Below, piece after piece: positions 18,570-26,506 of a stretch of DNA of 64,000 nucleotides. The translations under genes were made by a program, and so were the position numbers. The stretch comes from Flavobacteriales bacterium UBA7612. GTDB taxonomy: Bacteria; Bacteroidota; Bacteroidia; Flavobacteriales; Weeksellaceae. The stretch spans positions 88,257 through 152,256 of the forward strand of contig DLJQ01000018.1 of NCBI GenBank assembly GCA_002484335.1, written 5' to 3'. The notes below the pieces were generated by a model. It made no database searches. It worked only from the letters and a program-made list of their open reading frames with translations, and was not told the DNA's origin. Every line of letters begins with the position of its first letter. Positions within the stretch are counted from its first letter, which is position 1.

Positions 18570-19460
18570 CTAAAAGTTATAACGCTTAGAGAAATCAATA
18601 AACAAATTAACTAGTTTTGATTGTTCTCCTTCTTGAATAATAAAATTAAAATCTCTTTTTATTTCAAAATTCTTAATATCTACAATTTTTAATGATTGAT
18701 GATTAAGTTCATTTAAAATAGAGTGAACTGATAAAAATGCGAATGAATCGGAAAATAAAAGATAGGATTTTATACTTTCTGTGCTTTCTAATTGTATTTC
18801 TATATTTAATTCATTTAGCTTGATTTGATGATTTTTAAAAGCTAAATCTATTGTTTCTAAAGTTCCAGAGCCTGGTTCACGAACAACTAAAGGGATATTT
18901 TTTAGTTGTTCTAACTTTAAAAAATTTTTAAGAGAATTTGAATGGCCATTTCTTGTTGTTAAAACGATTTCATCCTTCATTAATGGAACATAGTGAAAGG
19001 TTCTATTTTTAATTCGACCTTCTATCAAACCTAAATCAATTTTATTTTGCATTAATAATTCTTCAATTTTTTCTGAGTTTTTAGTAGTTAAACTAATTCT
19101 AATATCAGGGAATCTTTTTCTGAAACTAGCCAAAATAGGAGGTAAGACATATTGTGCAATAGTTGTACTTGCTCCGATTTTTAAATGACCATTGTGTAAA
19201 TTTTTTAACTCTCCAATATCAAATTCAATTTTTTCATAAATAGAAAATATTTGATTGGTATAACTTAATAATATTTCTCCAGCTTTGGTTAATTTTATCT
19301 TTGTTCCATTACGTTCAAACAACTTAATGTTTAAATTTAATTCAATTTCTTTAATATGTTTTGTAACAGCAGGTTGAGTTATATTTAATTCATTGGATGC
19401 CTTTGTGAAATTTAATCTTTTAGCAACCGTATCAAAAACTTTTAATCTAAAATCGAACAT
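18570..19460 (-). CDS. LysR family transcriptional regulator
   Basis: A 296-residue LysR regulator. The winged helix-turn-helix covers residues 1-60 (VAKRLNFTKASNELNITQPAVTKH), a linker helix follows, and the substrate-binding domain covers 90-290, opening with GHLKIGASTTIAQYVLPPIL. It lies upstream of and in line with the yeiH exporter, so it is probably its activator (YeiE-like). LysR operators (T-N11-A) could not be fixed by eye. A divergent promoter for the next gene starts about 47 bases away. Confidence 0.85.
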   Translation of the reverse strand: MFDFRLKVFDTVAKRLNFTKASNELNITQPAVTKHIKEIELNLNIKLFERNGTKIKLTKAGEILLSYTNQIFSIYEKIEFDIGELKNLHNGHLKIGASTTIAQYVLPPILASFRKRFPDIRISLTTKNSEKIEELLMQNKIDLGLIEGRIKNRTFHYVPLMKDEIVLTTRNGHSNSLKNFLKLEQLKNIPLVVREPGSGTLETIDLAFKNHQIKLNELNIEIQLESTESIKSYLLFSDSFAFLSVHSILNELNHQSLKIVDIKNFEIKRDFNFIIQEGEQSKLVNLFIDFSKRYNF

Positions 19461-19506
19461 ATAAAATTTATATTTTAGTCAATAATTAAATGTTATCTAA
19501 AGATAA

Positions 19507-19514
19507 TATTTTTG
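19507..19514 (+). promoter_or_regulatory. -7 box TATTTTTG
   Basis: An exact TAnnTTTG match in the 51-base gap divergent to the LysR gene. It overlaps the longest possible start of the downstream frame (19512), which supports the later start at 19593. Confidence 0.5.
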
Positions 19515-19592
19515 TGTTACACTAAAATAATTTATCTATTAATGACGTTTTACTTAATAAGTTTATTACTTTTATTCAAGTTAAAATATATT

Positions 19593-20609
19593 ATGAAATA
19601 TTTATTTTTTATCCTTTCTAGTCTAAGTTTTGCACAAACTTATCAAGTTGTAAACGAAGAAAAACCAGATGTTAGTTATAGAGGATTAGCATTTCAAGAT
19701 GCTAAGACAATTGTAGTTTCAGGTTCTAAAAATACAATAGGAAAATCGATAGATGCAGGTAAAACATTTACTTGGATAAATCCTAAAATTGTAGAAGGAC
19801 GAGACTTTAGAGATATAGAAGTTCTAGGTAAAGATAATTATTTAGTTATGGGGATTGATTCTCCTGCGTATATTTTACAAACCAAAGATGGTGGTAAAAA
19901 TTGGGAGAAGGTTTATGAAAATAAAGAAAAAGGTGTTTTTCTTGATGCAATGTATTTAGATACAAAAACAGGAAAAATAACAGTTGTAGGAGATCCTATG
20001 TCTCCAGATAAACCTTTTGTATTAACTTCTTCTATTTCTAATACCAAAGATTGGAAAGTAACAACTAATTTTCATGGTCAACCATTTCGATTAAAAAATC
20101 CAAAAGAGGCATTTTTTGCATCAAGTGGGAGCAATTTATATGTAGACAATAATCAAATGTTATTAGTGACAGGAGGTGTTTTATCTAATTTATATTATTA
20201 TACACCAAAAGGAGGGCAATTATATGCATTAGAAAAAACTAAATCTACAACTTCAGGAATAAATGGATTAGCCTATAATCCAACTTTAAATATAGGTTAT
20301 CTTGTAGGTGGTGATTATACAAAACCAGAAGACTCTAAATACAATTTATACAAATTTAAAATAGTTTCAGGGAAAATAACTTTTCAAGACTCTTGGTCAT
20401 ATCCAGAAGGATATAAATCAGGCGTTACGATTATAGATAAAGATAAAGTTATGGTTTGTGGCTACAAAGGGGTTGATTATTCAACAGATGGTGGTCATAA
20501 TTGGAAAAATATAACAAAAGATAGTTATAATACTTGTATTGTTTCACCAGATAAAAAATATGTTATTTTAGTAGGGAATAAAGGTAAAATAGGAAAGGTT
20601 ATTTTATAA
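19593..20609 (+). CDS. secreted beta-propeller protein (BNR/YCF48-like repeats)
   Basis: A 338-residue secreted protein; the signal peptide is MKYLFFILSSLSFAQ. The rest is made of propeller blades with Asp-box/BNR-like motifs: KSIDAGKTFTWI, QTKDGGKNWEKVY, YSTDGGHNWKNI. These match the photosynthesis-stability-factor/sialidase-like propellers that flavobacteria often annotate as oxidoreductase or glycosyl hydrolase without proof. No catalytic residues of a sialidase are evident. I chose the ATG at 19593 because it begins the signal peptide and follows the promoter box. Function is unknown. Confidence 0.75.
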   Translation: MKYLFFILSSLSFAQTYQVVNEEKPDVSYRGLAFQDAKTIVVSGSKNTIGKSIDAGKTFTWINPKIVEGRDFRDIEVLGKDNYLVMGIDSPAYILQTKDGGKNWEKVYENKEKGVFLDAMYLDTKTGKITVVGDPMSPDKPFVLTSSISNTKDWKVTTNFHGQPFRLKNPKEAFFASSGSNLYVDNNQMLLVTGGVLSNLYYYTPKGGQLYALEKTKSTTSGINGLAYNPTLNIGYLVGGDYTKPEDSKYNLYKFKIVSGKITFQDSWSYPEGYKSGVTIIDKDKVMVCGYKGVDYSTDGGHNWKNITKDSYNTCIVSPDKKYVILVGNKGKIGKVIL

Positions 20610-20647
20610 TTTTTGTTTTTAATATTTCGAAAGTCTATTTTTATAGA

Positions 20648-21526
20648 ATGGAATTACCTACACTAAAATTTAATAAGTCTGAATGTGGAGTTGATTTTTT
20701 ACTGAATGTATTATCATGTAAAGATATTAAACAAAGTTATTTTACATCAGATTTTTCTAATACAGATTTTTTTGAAGTACTCTTTTTTAAAAAAGGAAAA
20801 GGTTATTTATTTTTAAATCATGAAAAAATAGAAATTAAAGATAATTCTATTGTTTTTATTTCTCCACTTCAAAAAAGAAAATGGCAATTAGATATTAATT
20901 ATATTCAGTTTGATTTATTAATATTTCAAGAAGATTTTTTAAATGATTTTTTTTCAGATAAACTTTTTACATATCGTTTACTTTATTTTTACCAACTAGA
21001 ATTTCCTTTAATAATGGATGTTTCTCATCAAAAATTAGAAAAATACCATTACTTATTAATTGAAATGAAATCCGAATTAAATAAAACAAAAATAGATAGT
21101 GTTCATATTATTCGATCTTTAATTTATTATTTACTTCAAAAATTAAATAGGGAATATGCAAGTGCAAATAATCTTATTTTAAGTGAAAAACAATCAAATT
21201 ATGCCTTTACTTTTAAAAAACTTATCGAAATACATATAGAAGATAAACAAAGAGTGAATGATTATCTTCAGTTATTAAAAATAAGTCGAATTTCATTGAA
21301 TAAATCTGTAAAAAAACAATTTAATATAACTCCAACAGAATTATTAAAAAAACGATTATTAATTCAAATAAAAGATTACTTGATTTATACTGATTTATCC
21401 GTTCAGGAAATCTCTCAAAAACTAAACTTTTCAGAGTCAAATCATTTAATGAGATTCTTTAAAAAACTAACAGGTATTACAATTTCAGAATTTGTATTTC
21501 GTTATCAAAATGGTCTGATTAAATAG
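20648..21526 (+). CDS. AraC family transcriptional regulator
   Basis: A 292-residue regulator. The N-terminal ~160 residues look like a cupin-type sensing domain (FFEVLFFKKGKGYLFLNHEKI, then IEIKDNSIVFISP). The C-terminal ~100 residues hold the two helix-turn-helix units of AraC/XylS, with the second unit LSVQEISQKLNFSESNHLMR followed by FKKLTGITISEF. It is 61 bases upstream of a cysteine hydrolase gene on the same strand, a common arrangement in flavobacteria, and probably regulates it. Confidence 0.88.
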   Translation: MELPTLKFNKSECGVDFLLNVLSCKDIKQSYFTSDFSNTDFFEVLFFKKGKGYLFLNHEKIEIKDNSIVFISPLQKRKWQLDINYIQFDLLIFQEDFLNDFFSDKLFTYRLLYFYQLEFPLIMDVSHQKLEKYHYLLIEMKSELNKTKIDSVHIIRSLIYYLLQKLNREYASANNLILSEKQSNYAFTFKKLIEIHIEDKQRVNDYLQLLKISRISLNKSVKKQFNITPTELLKKRLLIQIKDYLIYTDLSVQEISQKLNFSESNHLMRFFKKLTGITISEFVFRYQNGLIK

Positions 21527-21587
21527 ATTTTTGGTAGTTATTCATTTTTTATTGAGAATTAATTTTGCTTTATTAAAAACAAATTCT

Positions 21588-22139
21588 ATGAGTAATAAAG
21601 CATTAATTGTTATTGATATTCAAAATGACTATTTTGAATATGGAGCTATTCCACTACACAAACCAATAGAGGCAAGTTTAAATGCCGCTAAAATTATTAA
21701 TGATTTTAGAGTAAAGAAATTACCTATTGCACATATACAACATATTTCTAGTAATCCTGAATTAATGCCAATTTTTATAGATGGTACAAATGGTGTCGAA
21801 ATTCATGATAATGTAAAACCATTAGATAATGAAAAGGTTATTAAAAAATTCTATCCAAACAGTTTCAGAGAAACAGATTTATTAAATTATTTGAAATCCA
21901 ATAATATAGATGAAGTTGTAATTGTTGGTATGATGACACATATGTGTATAGATGCTACAACTAGAGCAGCTTTCGATTTTGGATACAAATGTACAGTTAT
22001 AGCAGACGCTTGTGCTTCAAAAGATTTAGAAATTAATGGAAATATTGTAAAGGCAAATGATGTCCATAATGCATTTCTTTCTGCACTAGCATTTTTTTAT
22101 GCAAAAATTGATAATACAGTTCAATTTTTAGAAAATTAA
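21588..22139 (+). CDS. cysteine hydrolase, isochorismatase family
   Basis: A 183-residue isochorismatase-like hydrolase. The catalytic Asp is in ALIVIDIQNDYFEYG, the Lys in the VIKKFYPNSF block, and the nucleophile Cys in VVIVGMMTHMCIDATTRAA, which also carries the cis-peptide region. Family members hydrolyse amides (nicotinamidase-like) or vinyl ethers; the substrate here is unknown. The start at 21588 (MSNKALIVIDI) is preferred over 21531, as the extra 19 codons are not family-like. It follows the AraC gene and ends in a terminator. Confidence 0.87.
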   Translation: MSNKALIVIDIQNDYFEYGAIPLHKPIEASLNAAKIINDFRVKKLPIAHIQHISSNPELMPIFIDGTNGVEIHDNVKPLDNEKVIKKFYPNSFRETDLLNYLKSNNIDEVVIVGMMTHMCIDATTRAAFDFGYKCTVIADACASKDLEINGNIVKANDVHNAFLSALAFFYAKIDNTVQFLEN

Positions 22140-22148
22140 AATAATAAG

Positions 22149-22180
22149 CGAACTGGATAATTATTATCCAGTTCGTTTTC
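22149..22180 (+). terminator. Rho-independent terminator
   Basis: A 12-bp perfect stem (CGAACTGGATAA / TTATCCAGTTCG, 3-base loop) followed by TTTTCTT. It separates the hydrolase from the sensor kinase promoter. Confidence 0.85.
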
Positions 22181-22205
22181 TTACAATCAAATAGATAACT
22201 TATTT

Positions 22206-22213
22206 TATCTTTG
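22206..22213 (+). promoter_or_regulatory. -7 box TATCTTTG for sensor kinase
   Basis: An exact TAnnTTTG match 16 bases before the TTG start at 22230. Confidence 0.6.
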
Positions 22214-22229
22214 CAGAAAATTAAAATAA

Positions 22230-23804
22230 TTGTTTATTCATTTACGATACAGTTTATCTAAAAAATCTATTTATTTAATCACACTTTTAGTTAGTCTTAT
22301 AACTTTAGTTGCACTTATTGTTTTAAGTTTTCTACTTACAAAAGAAAGCATAAAAAACAATGAAGAATTTGCACGCAAAAGTTTTTTTAGTAAATATGAT
22401 GCTATTTATTTTGAATTTGATAAAATGTCAAATTACAAAAAAGTTATTCAGAATGTTGTAAATAAATCGAATAAAGATAACTATAGAGAGCATTTAGGTG
22501 TTTTAAATGATTTGAATAGTCAAAATGATTTAAAATTATATAATTGGGCTTTTTTAAATACTTCAGATAAAAATAGTTTTGATTCGTTAAAATTATATTC
22601 TAATGCGATTGACAGAGAAATTAGCACATCTGATAATTTTTTTCATAACAAATTAGGTAAACAAAATAATAGCATAATAATTAGATATAAAGGAAATAAT
22701 TATTGGACGCATTATTTCTTCAAAAAAACGTCTAACTTATATTATGGTTATACATTTAATTTGAATGATTTGCATGATTATTTTGTAAATATAAATGAGA
22801 ATACATTTAATTATGCTTTTGTTTTTGATAATAAAGGCTATTGTATCACTCACCCAGATGAAAAGTTTATAGGTAAAAATATTTTTGATTTCACAACAAT
22901 AACTCCAAATGATACCATAACTAGTAATTTAAAATCTGGTTATACAGAAAATAAAGCTATTTCAGAATACTTGACAGAAACAGAAATTACCCGATTTATA
23001 AAACCAATGAAAGTAAACGATTTTGATGGTTATGTAGTTGTAGGTCATTTAAATTTTCTGATAGAAGAAAGTGTTTTTCCTACAAAACTATATGTTGCGA
23101 TAATTTTCTTAACCACAATAATATTAATTAGCTTCATATTTTTACTTTTTAATTTAATAACTAGAAAAGCTTACCAAGAAAATGAAATTGTTATTAAGGA
23201 TAAAAACAGGCTTTTAATTGAAAATGAAGAAGTTATAAAAGAAAATGCTTTAAATCAATTAAAACAACTAAAAAATCAAATTAATCCACATTTTTTATTT
23301 AATTCTCTTAATACATTATATATGATAATTGGATTAGATTCTAAAAAAGCACAACGTTTTACAATGAATTTATCCAAAATTTATAGATATCTTATTGTTC
23401 CTCCAAAAGAGAATATTGTTTCTGTAGAGAAAGAATTAGATTTTATAAGTCAATATATGGAATTACAAAAAAATCGTTTTCACGAAGAATTAATTTTCAA
23501 TTTAGAAATTAAAGATCAAAAAAGTTTGTTAAAATTTATTCCTTATTTAGCTTTGCAATTAGTTGTAGAAAATTGTATAAAACATAATATTGCGACAATA
23601 GAAAATCCTTTAACCATAAATATAAGATTAGAAACTGATTATTTAATCGTTAATAATACTTATCAATTGAAAGATACTTTTGAAGAAAATGCTCATTTTG
23701 GTCTTGATTATTTAAAAAAAATGTATGATTTTTATAATACTAAATCTTTTAAAACTGAAATCAAAAATGGCTTATTTATCTGTGTACTTCCATTAATTAA
23801 ATAA
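22230..23804 (+). CDS. LytS-type sensor histidine kinase with extracytoplasmic Cache-like domain
   Basis: A 524-residue membrane kinase. Transmembrane segment 1 is about residues 14-37, segment 2 about 287-309; between them is a ~245-residue periplasmic sensor with a Cache-like end (FDNKGYCITHPDEKFIGKN). The cytoplasmic part carries the His_kinase family motif LKNQINPHFLFNSLNTLY with the phospho-acceptor His at about 354, and a divergent ATPase end (LALQLVVENCIKHN is the N box). The start is TTG: no in-frame ATG exists before the first membrane segment, and a promoter box lies 16 bases away. Its likely partner is the LytTR regulator at 31253, on the far side of the protease-SusCD genes. Confidence 0.87.
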   Translation: MFIHLRYSLSKKSIYLITLLVSLITLVALIVLSFLLTKESIKNNEEFARKSFFSKYDAIYFEFDKMSNYKKVIQNVVNKSNKDNYREHLGVLNDLNSQNDLKLYNWAFLNTSDKNSFDSLKLYSNAIDREISTSDNFFHNKLGKQNNSIIIRYKGNNYWTHYFFKKTSNLYYGYTFNLNDLHDYFVNINENTFNYAFVFDNKGYCITHPDEKFIGKNIFDFTTITPNDTITSNLKSGYTENKAISEYLTETEITRFIKPMKVNDFDGYVVVGHLNFLIEESVFPTKLYVAIIFLTTIILISFIFLLFNLITRKAYQENEIVIKDKNRLLIENEEVIKENALNQLKQLKNQINPHFLFNSLNTLYMIIGLDSKKAQRFTMNLSKIYRYLIVPPKENIVSVEKELDFISQYMELQKNRFHEELIFNLEIKDQKSLLKFIPYLALQLVVENCIKHNIATIENPLTINIRLETDYLIVNNTYQLKDTFEENAHFGLDYLKKMYDFYNTKSFKTEIKNGLFICVLPLIK

Positions 23805-23814
23805 TAAAATAACC

Positions 23815-23844
23815 ATTCACTCTTAAAAAAAAGCTATTCACTCT
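23815..23844 (+). promoter_or_regulatory. probable LytTR-type operator: two 9-bp direct repeats 21 bp apart
   Basis: ATTCACTCT occurs at 23815-23823 and again at 23836-23844, a 21-base period with a 12-base spacer. LytTR regulators such as AgrA bind paired 9-bp direct repeats with this geometry on one face of DNA. The downstream copy ends 8 bases before the TTG of a -33 element, an activator-like position. The link to the regulator at 31253 is inference. Confidence 0.68.
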
Positions 23845-23852
23845 ATAAAAAT

Positions 23853-23882
23853 TTGTTAATTTTTTAACATGACTTAAGTTTA
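23853..23882 (+). promoter_or_regulatory. promoter of metalloprotease-SusCD operon
   Basis: TTG at 23853-23855, a 19-base spacer, and TAAGTTTA at 23875-23882 (one mismatch to TAnnTTTG). An imperfect -7 box next to an operator suits an activator-dependent promoter. Confidence 0.6.
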
Positions 23883-23919
23883 GAGCATTAATGTAAACAT
23901 AATGTAAATTAAGTCGAAA

Positions 23920-26499
23920 ATGAGTTTGATGCCAGATAGAAAATACCATTATGCCATTTGTTTAGGATTGGCCCTTTCATCTTCTGTACTTTACGGTCAG
24001 AAGACAGAAAAAAAGAAGACAGATAAAGTTGAAAAAACTGAAAAAACCGATTCTATTTCAAAAAAATCAAAAAAAATTGATGAATTAATTAAGAAAGGAA
24101 CATATAAGAAAGGACTTTTTAATATTATTGAAGTTAAAAATGATATTTATTTTGAGATTCCTGATAGTCTTTTTGGGCGTCAATTTTTAGTTGTTAATAA
24201 ACTTTCTCAAGTTCCAATGCAAATAAATGAAGCAGGGCTGAACAAAGGAATGAACTATGAAAATAAAATAGTAAGTTTTTATAAAGACGAGAAAGCAAAA
24301 AAGATTTGGGTAAAAACATTAAATCCAATTGCTTCTTCACCAAAAGATGATGCAATTACAGCCTCTGTAAAAAATAACTTTTCTGAATCAATTATTGAAG
24401 TATTTGATATTGAAGCTCAAAATAGTGACTCAACAAAAATTGCAATTAAAGTAAATAAAATATTTGATGGTAATCAAAAGAGTTTTAATGATGTTTTATC
24501 TAATACAGGATTAGGAGGATCAGTAAAATCTAATCTATCATATATAGAGCAAGTAAAAACATTCCCGGAAAATATAGTTGTAAAATCTCAATTATCAACT
24601 TCAGTAAACGAAGGTGGAGGGGATTTAGCCGTTACATTGGGTGTTACAAGTAATTTAGTGTTATTACCAGAAACACCTATGCAACCACGCCAATCGGATA
24701 ATAGAATAGGATATTTTACTGAAAAACATTGGTTTTTTAATGATAAACAACACAAGATGGAAGACCAACGTTTTATTACACGTTGGCGTTTAGAACCAAA
24801 AGATATTGATAAAGAAAAATATTTAAGAGGAGAGTTAGTAGAACCTAAAAAACCTATTATTTATTATATAGATCCATCTACACCAAAACAATGGAGACAA
24901 AAAATAATTGATGGTGTATATGATTGGCAAGTTGCTTTTGAGCAAGCTGGTTTTAAAAATGCAGTAATAGCTAAAGAAGCAGATCCTAATGACAAAGATT
25001 TTGATATTGATGATGTACGTTATTCTGTTATAACCTATGCAGCTTCTCCGAAATCTAACGCTATGGGGCCTTCTGTAGTAGACCCTAGAAGTGGGGAAAT
25101 TATTGAAGCTGATATTATTTGGTGGCATAATGTAATGACTTCATTGCACGAATGGATGCGTATACAAACAGGGCCAATCGATTCTAAAGCAAGAGCAAAT
25201 AAATTTAGTGACGACCATATGGGAGAAGCTATCCGCTTTGTTTCTTCTCATGAAGTTGGTCACACGTTTGGACTTAAACATAACATGGGATCATCATTTG
25301 CTTATCCAGTAGATTCTTTACGTTCTAAAGAATTTACAGATAAAATGGGAGGGACAGCTCCATCTATTATGGATTATGCACGTTATAATTATGTTGCGCA
25401 ACCAGAAGATGGTGTAACAGCTATTACTCCTAAAATAGGATTGTATGATAAATATGCAATAGAATGGGGATATCGTTGGTATCCAAATAAAGATGTAGAA
25501 AAGAAATCTTTAAATAAAATGTTAGAAATCCATCAAAATGATCCAATTTATTTTTATGGAGAACAACAAGATTATGTTAGTACAATTGATCCTCGTTCAC
25601 AATCGGAAGATTTAGGTGATGATGCTGTATTAGCGAGTGAATATGGATTAAAGAATTTAAAACGTGTTTCTGATAATATTATAAAATGGACCTACGAAAA
25701 AGATAAATCTTATATCGATGCTGGTAAATTATATTTTGGGACAATTGGTCAATGGGATTTATATTCAAATCATGTATTGGCTAACGTAGGTGGAATTTAT
25801 TTAAATAGTACTGTATTTGGAGATAATAAGAAATCGTATGAAGCTGTTCCAGCAAAAATGCAAATAAAAGCTGTTGATTACCTTATAAAGAATGTTTTTA
25901 CAATTCCAAAATGGTTATTCTTTAACGAGATTACAGATAAAACATACGCAATTAAAAATTCTCCATTTGGACCATACGAACAAACACCATATACATTAGC
26001 AAGAGAAATGCAATATAGTGTTGTTTATTCATTACTTTCTGATGATAGATTATTGAGATTATTAGAAAATGAATTAAATCAAGAAGAAAGAGAATCAAAA
26101 GAAAATGTTTTCACAGTTGAAAAACTGTTTGATCAAGTAAGAAATTCAATTTTCGATAAAAAATCTAATCTTTCTATTTTAGAAAGAATGACTCAAAAAA
26201 ATTATGTTGATGCATTAATTGTTTCTTCAAATAAATTATTCGAAAAAACAACTGTAACAGGAATACAATTAAACCAAAATTTACAATTACCAACCATCTG
26301 TAATTATTTGGAAGATGATAAATCTATCCGAAATATTAACTTTTCTTCAATGAAAAGAGTGTCAGAAGTAACTACCTATAAAAGAGCAGAATTACAAAAG
26401 TTATTAAGTCTTTTAAACAAAAAGAAAAATAAAGGAAACGAGGCAACAAAAGCCCATTATGCTGACTTAATTTTAAGAATTAACGAAGCTTTAAAGTAA
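23920..26499 (+). CDS. zinc-dependent metalloprotease (DUF5117/DUF5118/DUF4953 type)
   Basis: An 859-residue secreted protein. A signal-like N-terminus ends near VLYGQ (residue 27), followed by a Lys-rich linker. The catalytic centre is the extended metzincin motif HEVGHTFGLKH (residues 444-454), with a Met-turn SIMDYARYN around Met 484. The N-terminal half matches the DUF5118/DUF5117 regions usual in this Bacteroidota family and the C-terminal ~300 residues its helical tail. It is the first gene of a unit with SusC and SusD, which suggests that peptides it releases, or a proteinaceous substrate, are imported. Substrate is unknown. Confidence 0.87.
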   Translation: MSLMPDRKYHYAICLGLALSSSVLYGQKTEKKKTDKVEKTEKTDSISKKSKKIDELIKKGTYKKGLFNIIEVKNDIYFEIPDSLFGRQFLVVNKLSQVPMQINEAGLNKGMNYENKIVSFYKDEKAKKIWVKTLNPIASSPKDDAITASVKNNFSESIIEVFDIEAQNSDSTKIAIKVNKIFDGNQKSFNDVLSNTGLGGSVKSNLSYIEQVKTFPENIVVKSQLSTSVNEGGGDLAVTLGVTSNLVLLPETPMQPRQSDNRIGYFTEKHWFFNDKQHKMEDQRFITRWRLEPKDIDKEKYLRGELVEPKKPIIYYIDPSTPKQWRQKIIDGVYDWQVAFEQAGFKNAVIAKEADPNDKDFDIDDVRYSVITYAASPKSNAMGPSVVDPRSGEIIEADIIWWHNVMTSLHEWMRIQTGPIDSKARANKFSDDHMGEAIRFVSSHEVGHTFGLKHNMGSSFAYPVDSLRSKEFTDKMGGTAPSIMDYARYNYVAQPEDGVTAITPKIGLYDKYAIEWGYRWYPNKDVEKKSLNKMLEIHQNDPIYFYGEQQDYVSTIDPRSQSEDLGDDAVLASEYGLKNLKRVSDNIIKWTYEKDKSYIDAGKLYFGTIGQWDLYSNHVLANVGGIYLNSTVFGDNKKSYEAVPAKMQIKAVDYLIKNVFTIPKWLFFNEITDKTYAIKNSPFGPYEQTPYTLAREMQYSVVYSLLSDDRLLRLLENELNQEERESKENVFTVEKLFDQVRNSIFDKKSNLSILERMTQKNYVDALIVSSNKLFEKTTVTGIQLNQNLQLPTICNYLEDDKSIRNINFSSMKRVSEVTTYKRAELQKLLSLLNKKKNKGNEATKAHYADLILRINEALK

Positions 26500-26506
26500 T
26501 ACTAAA

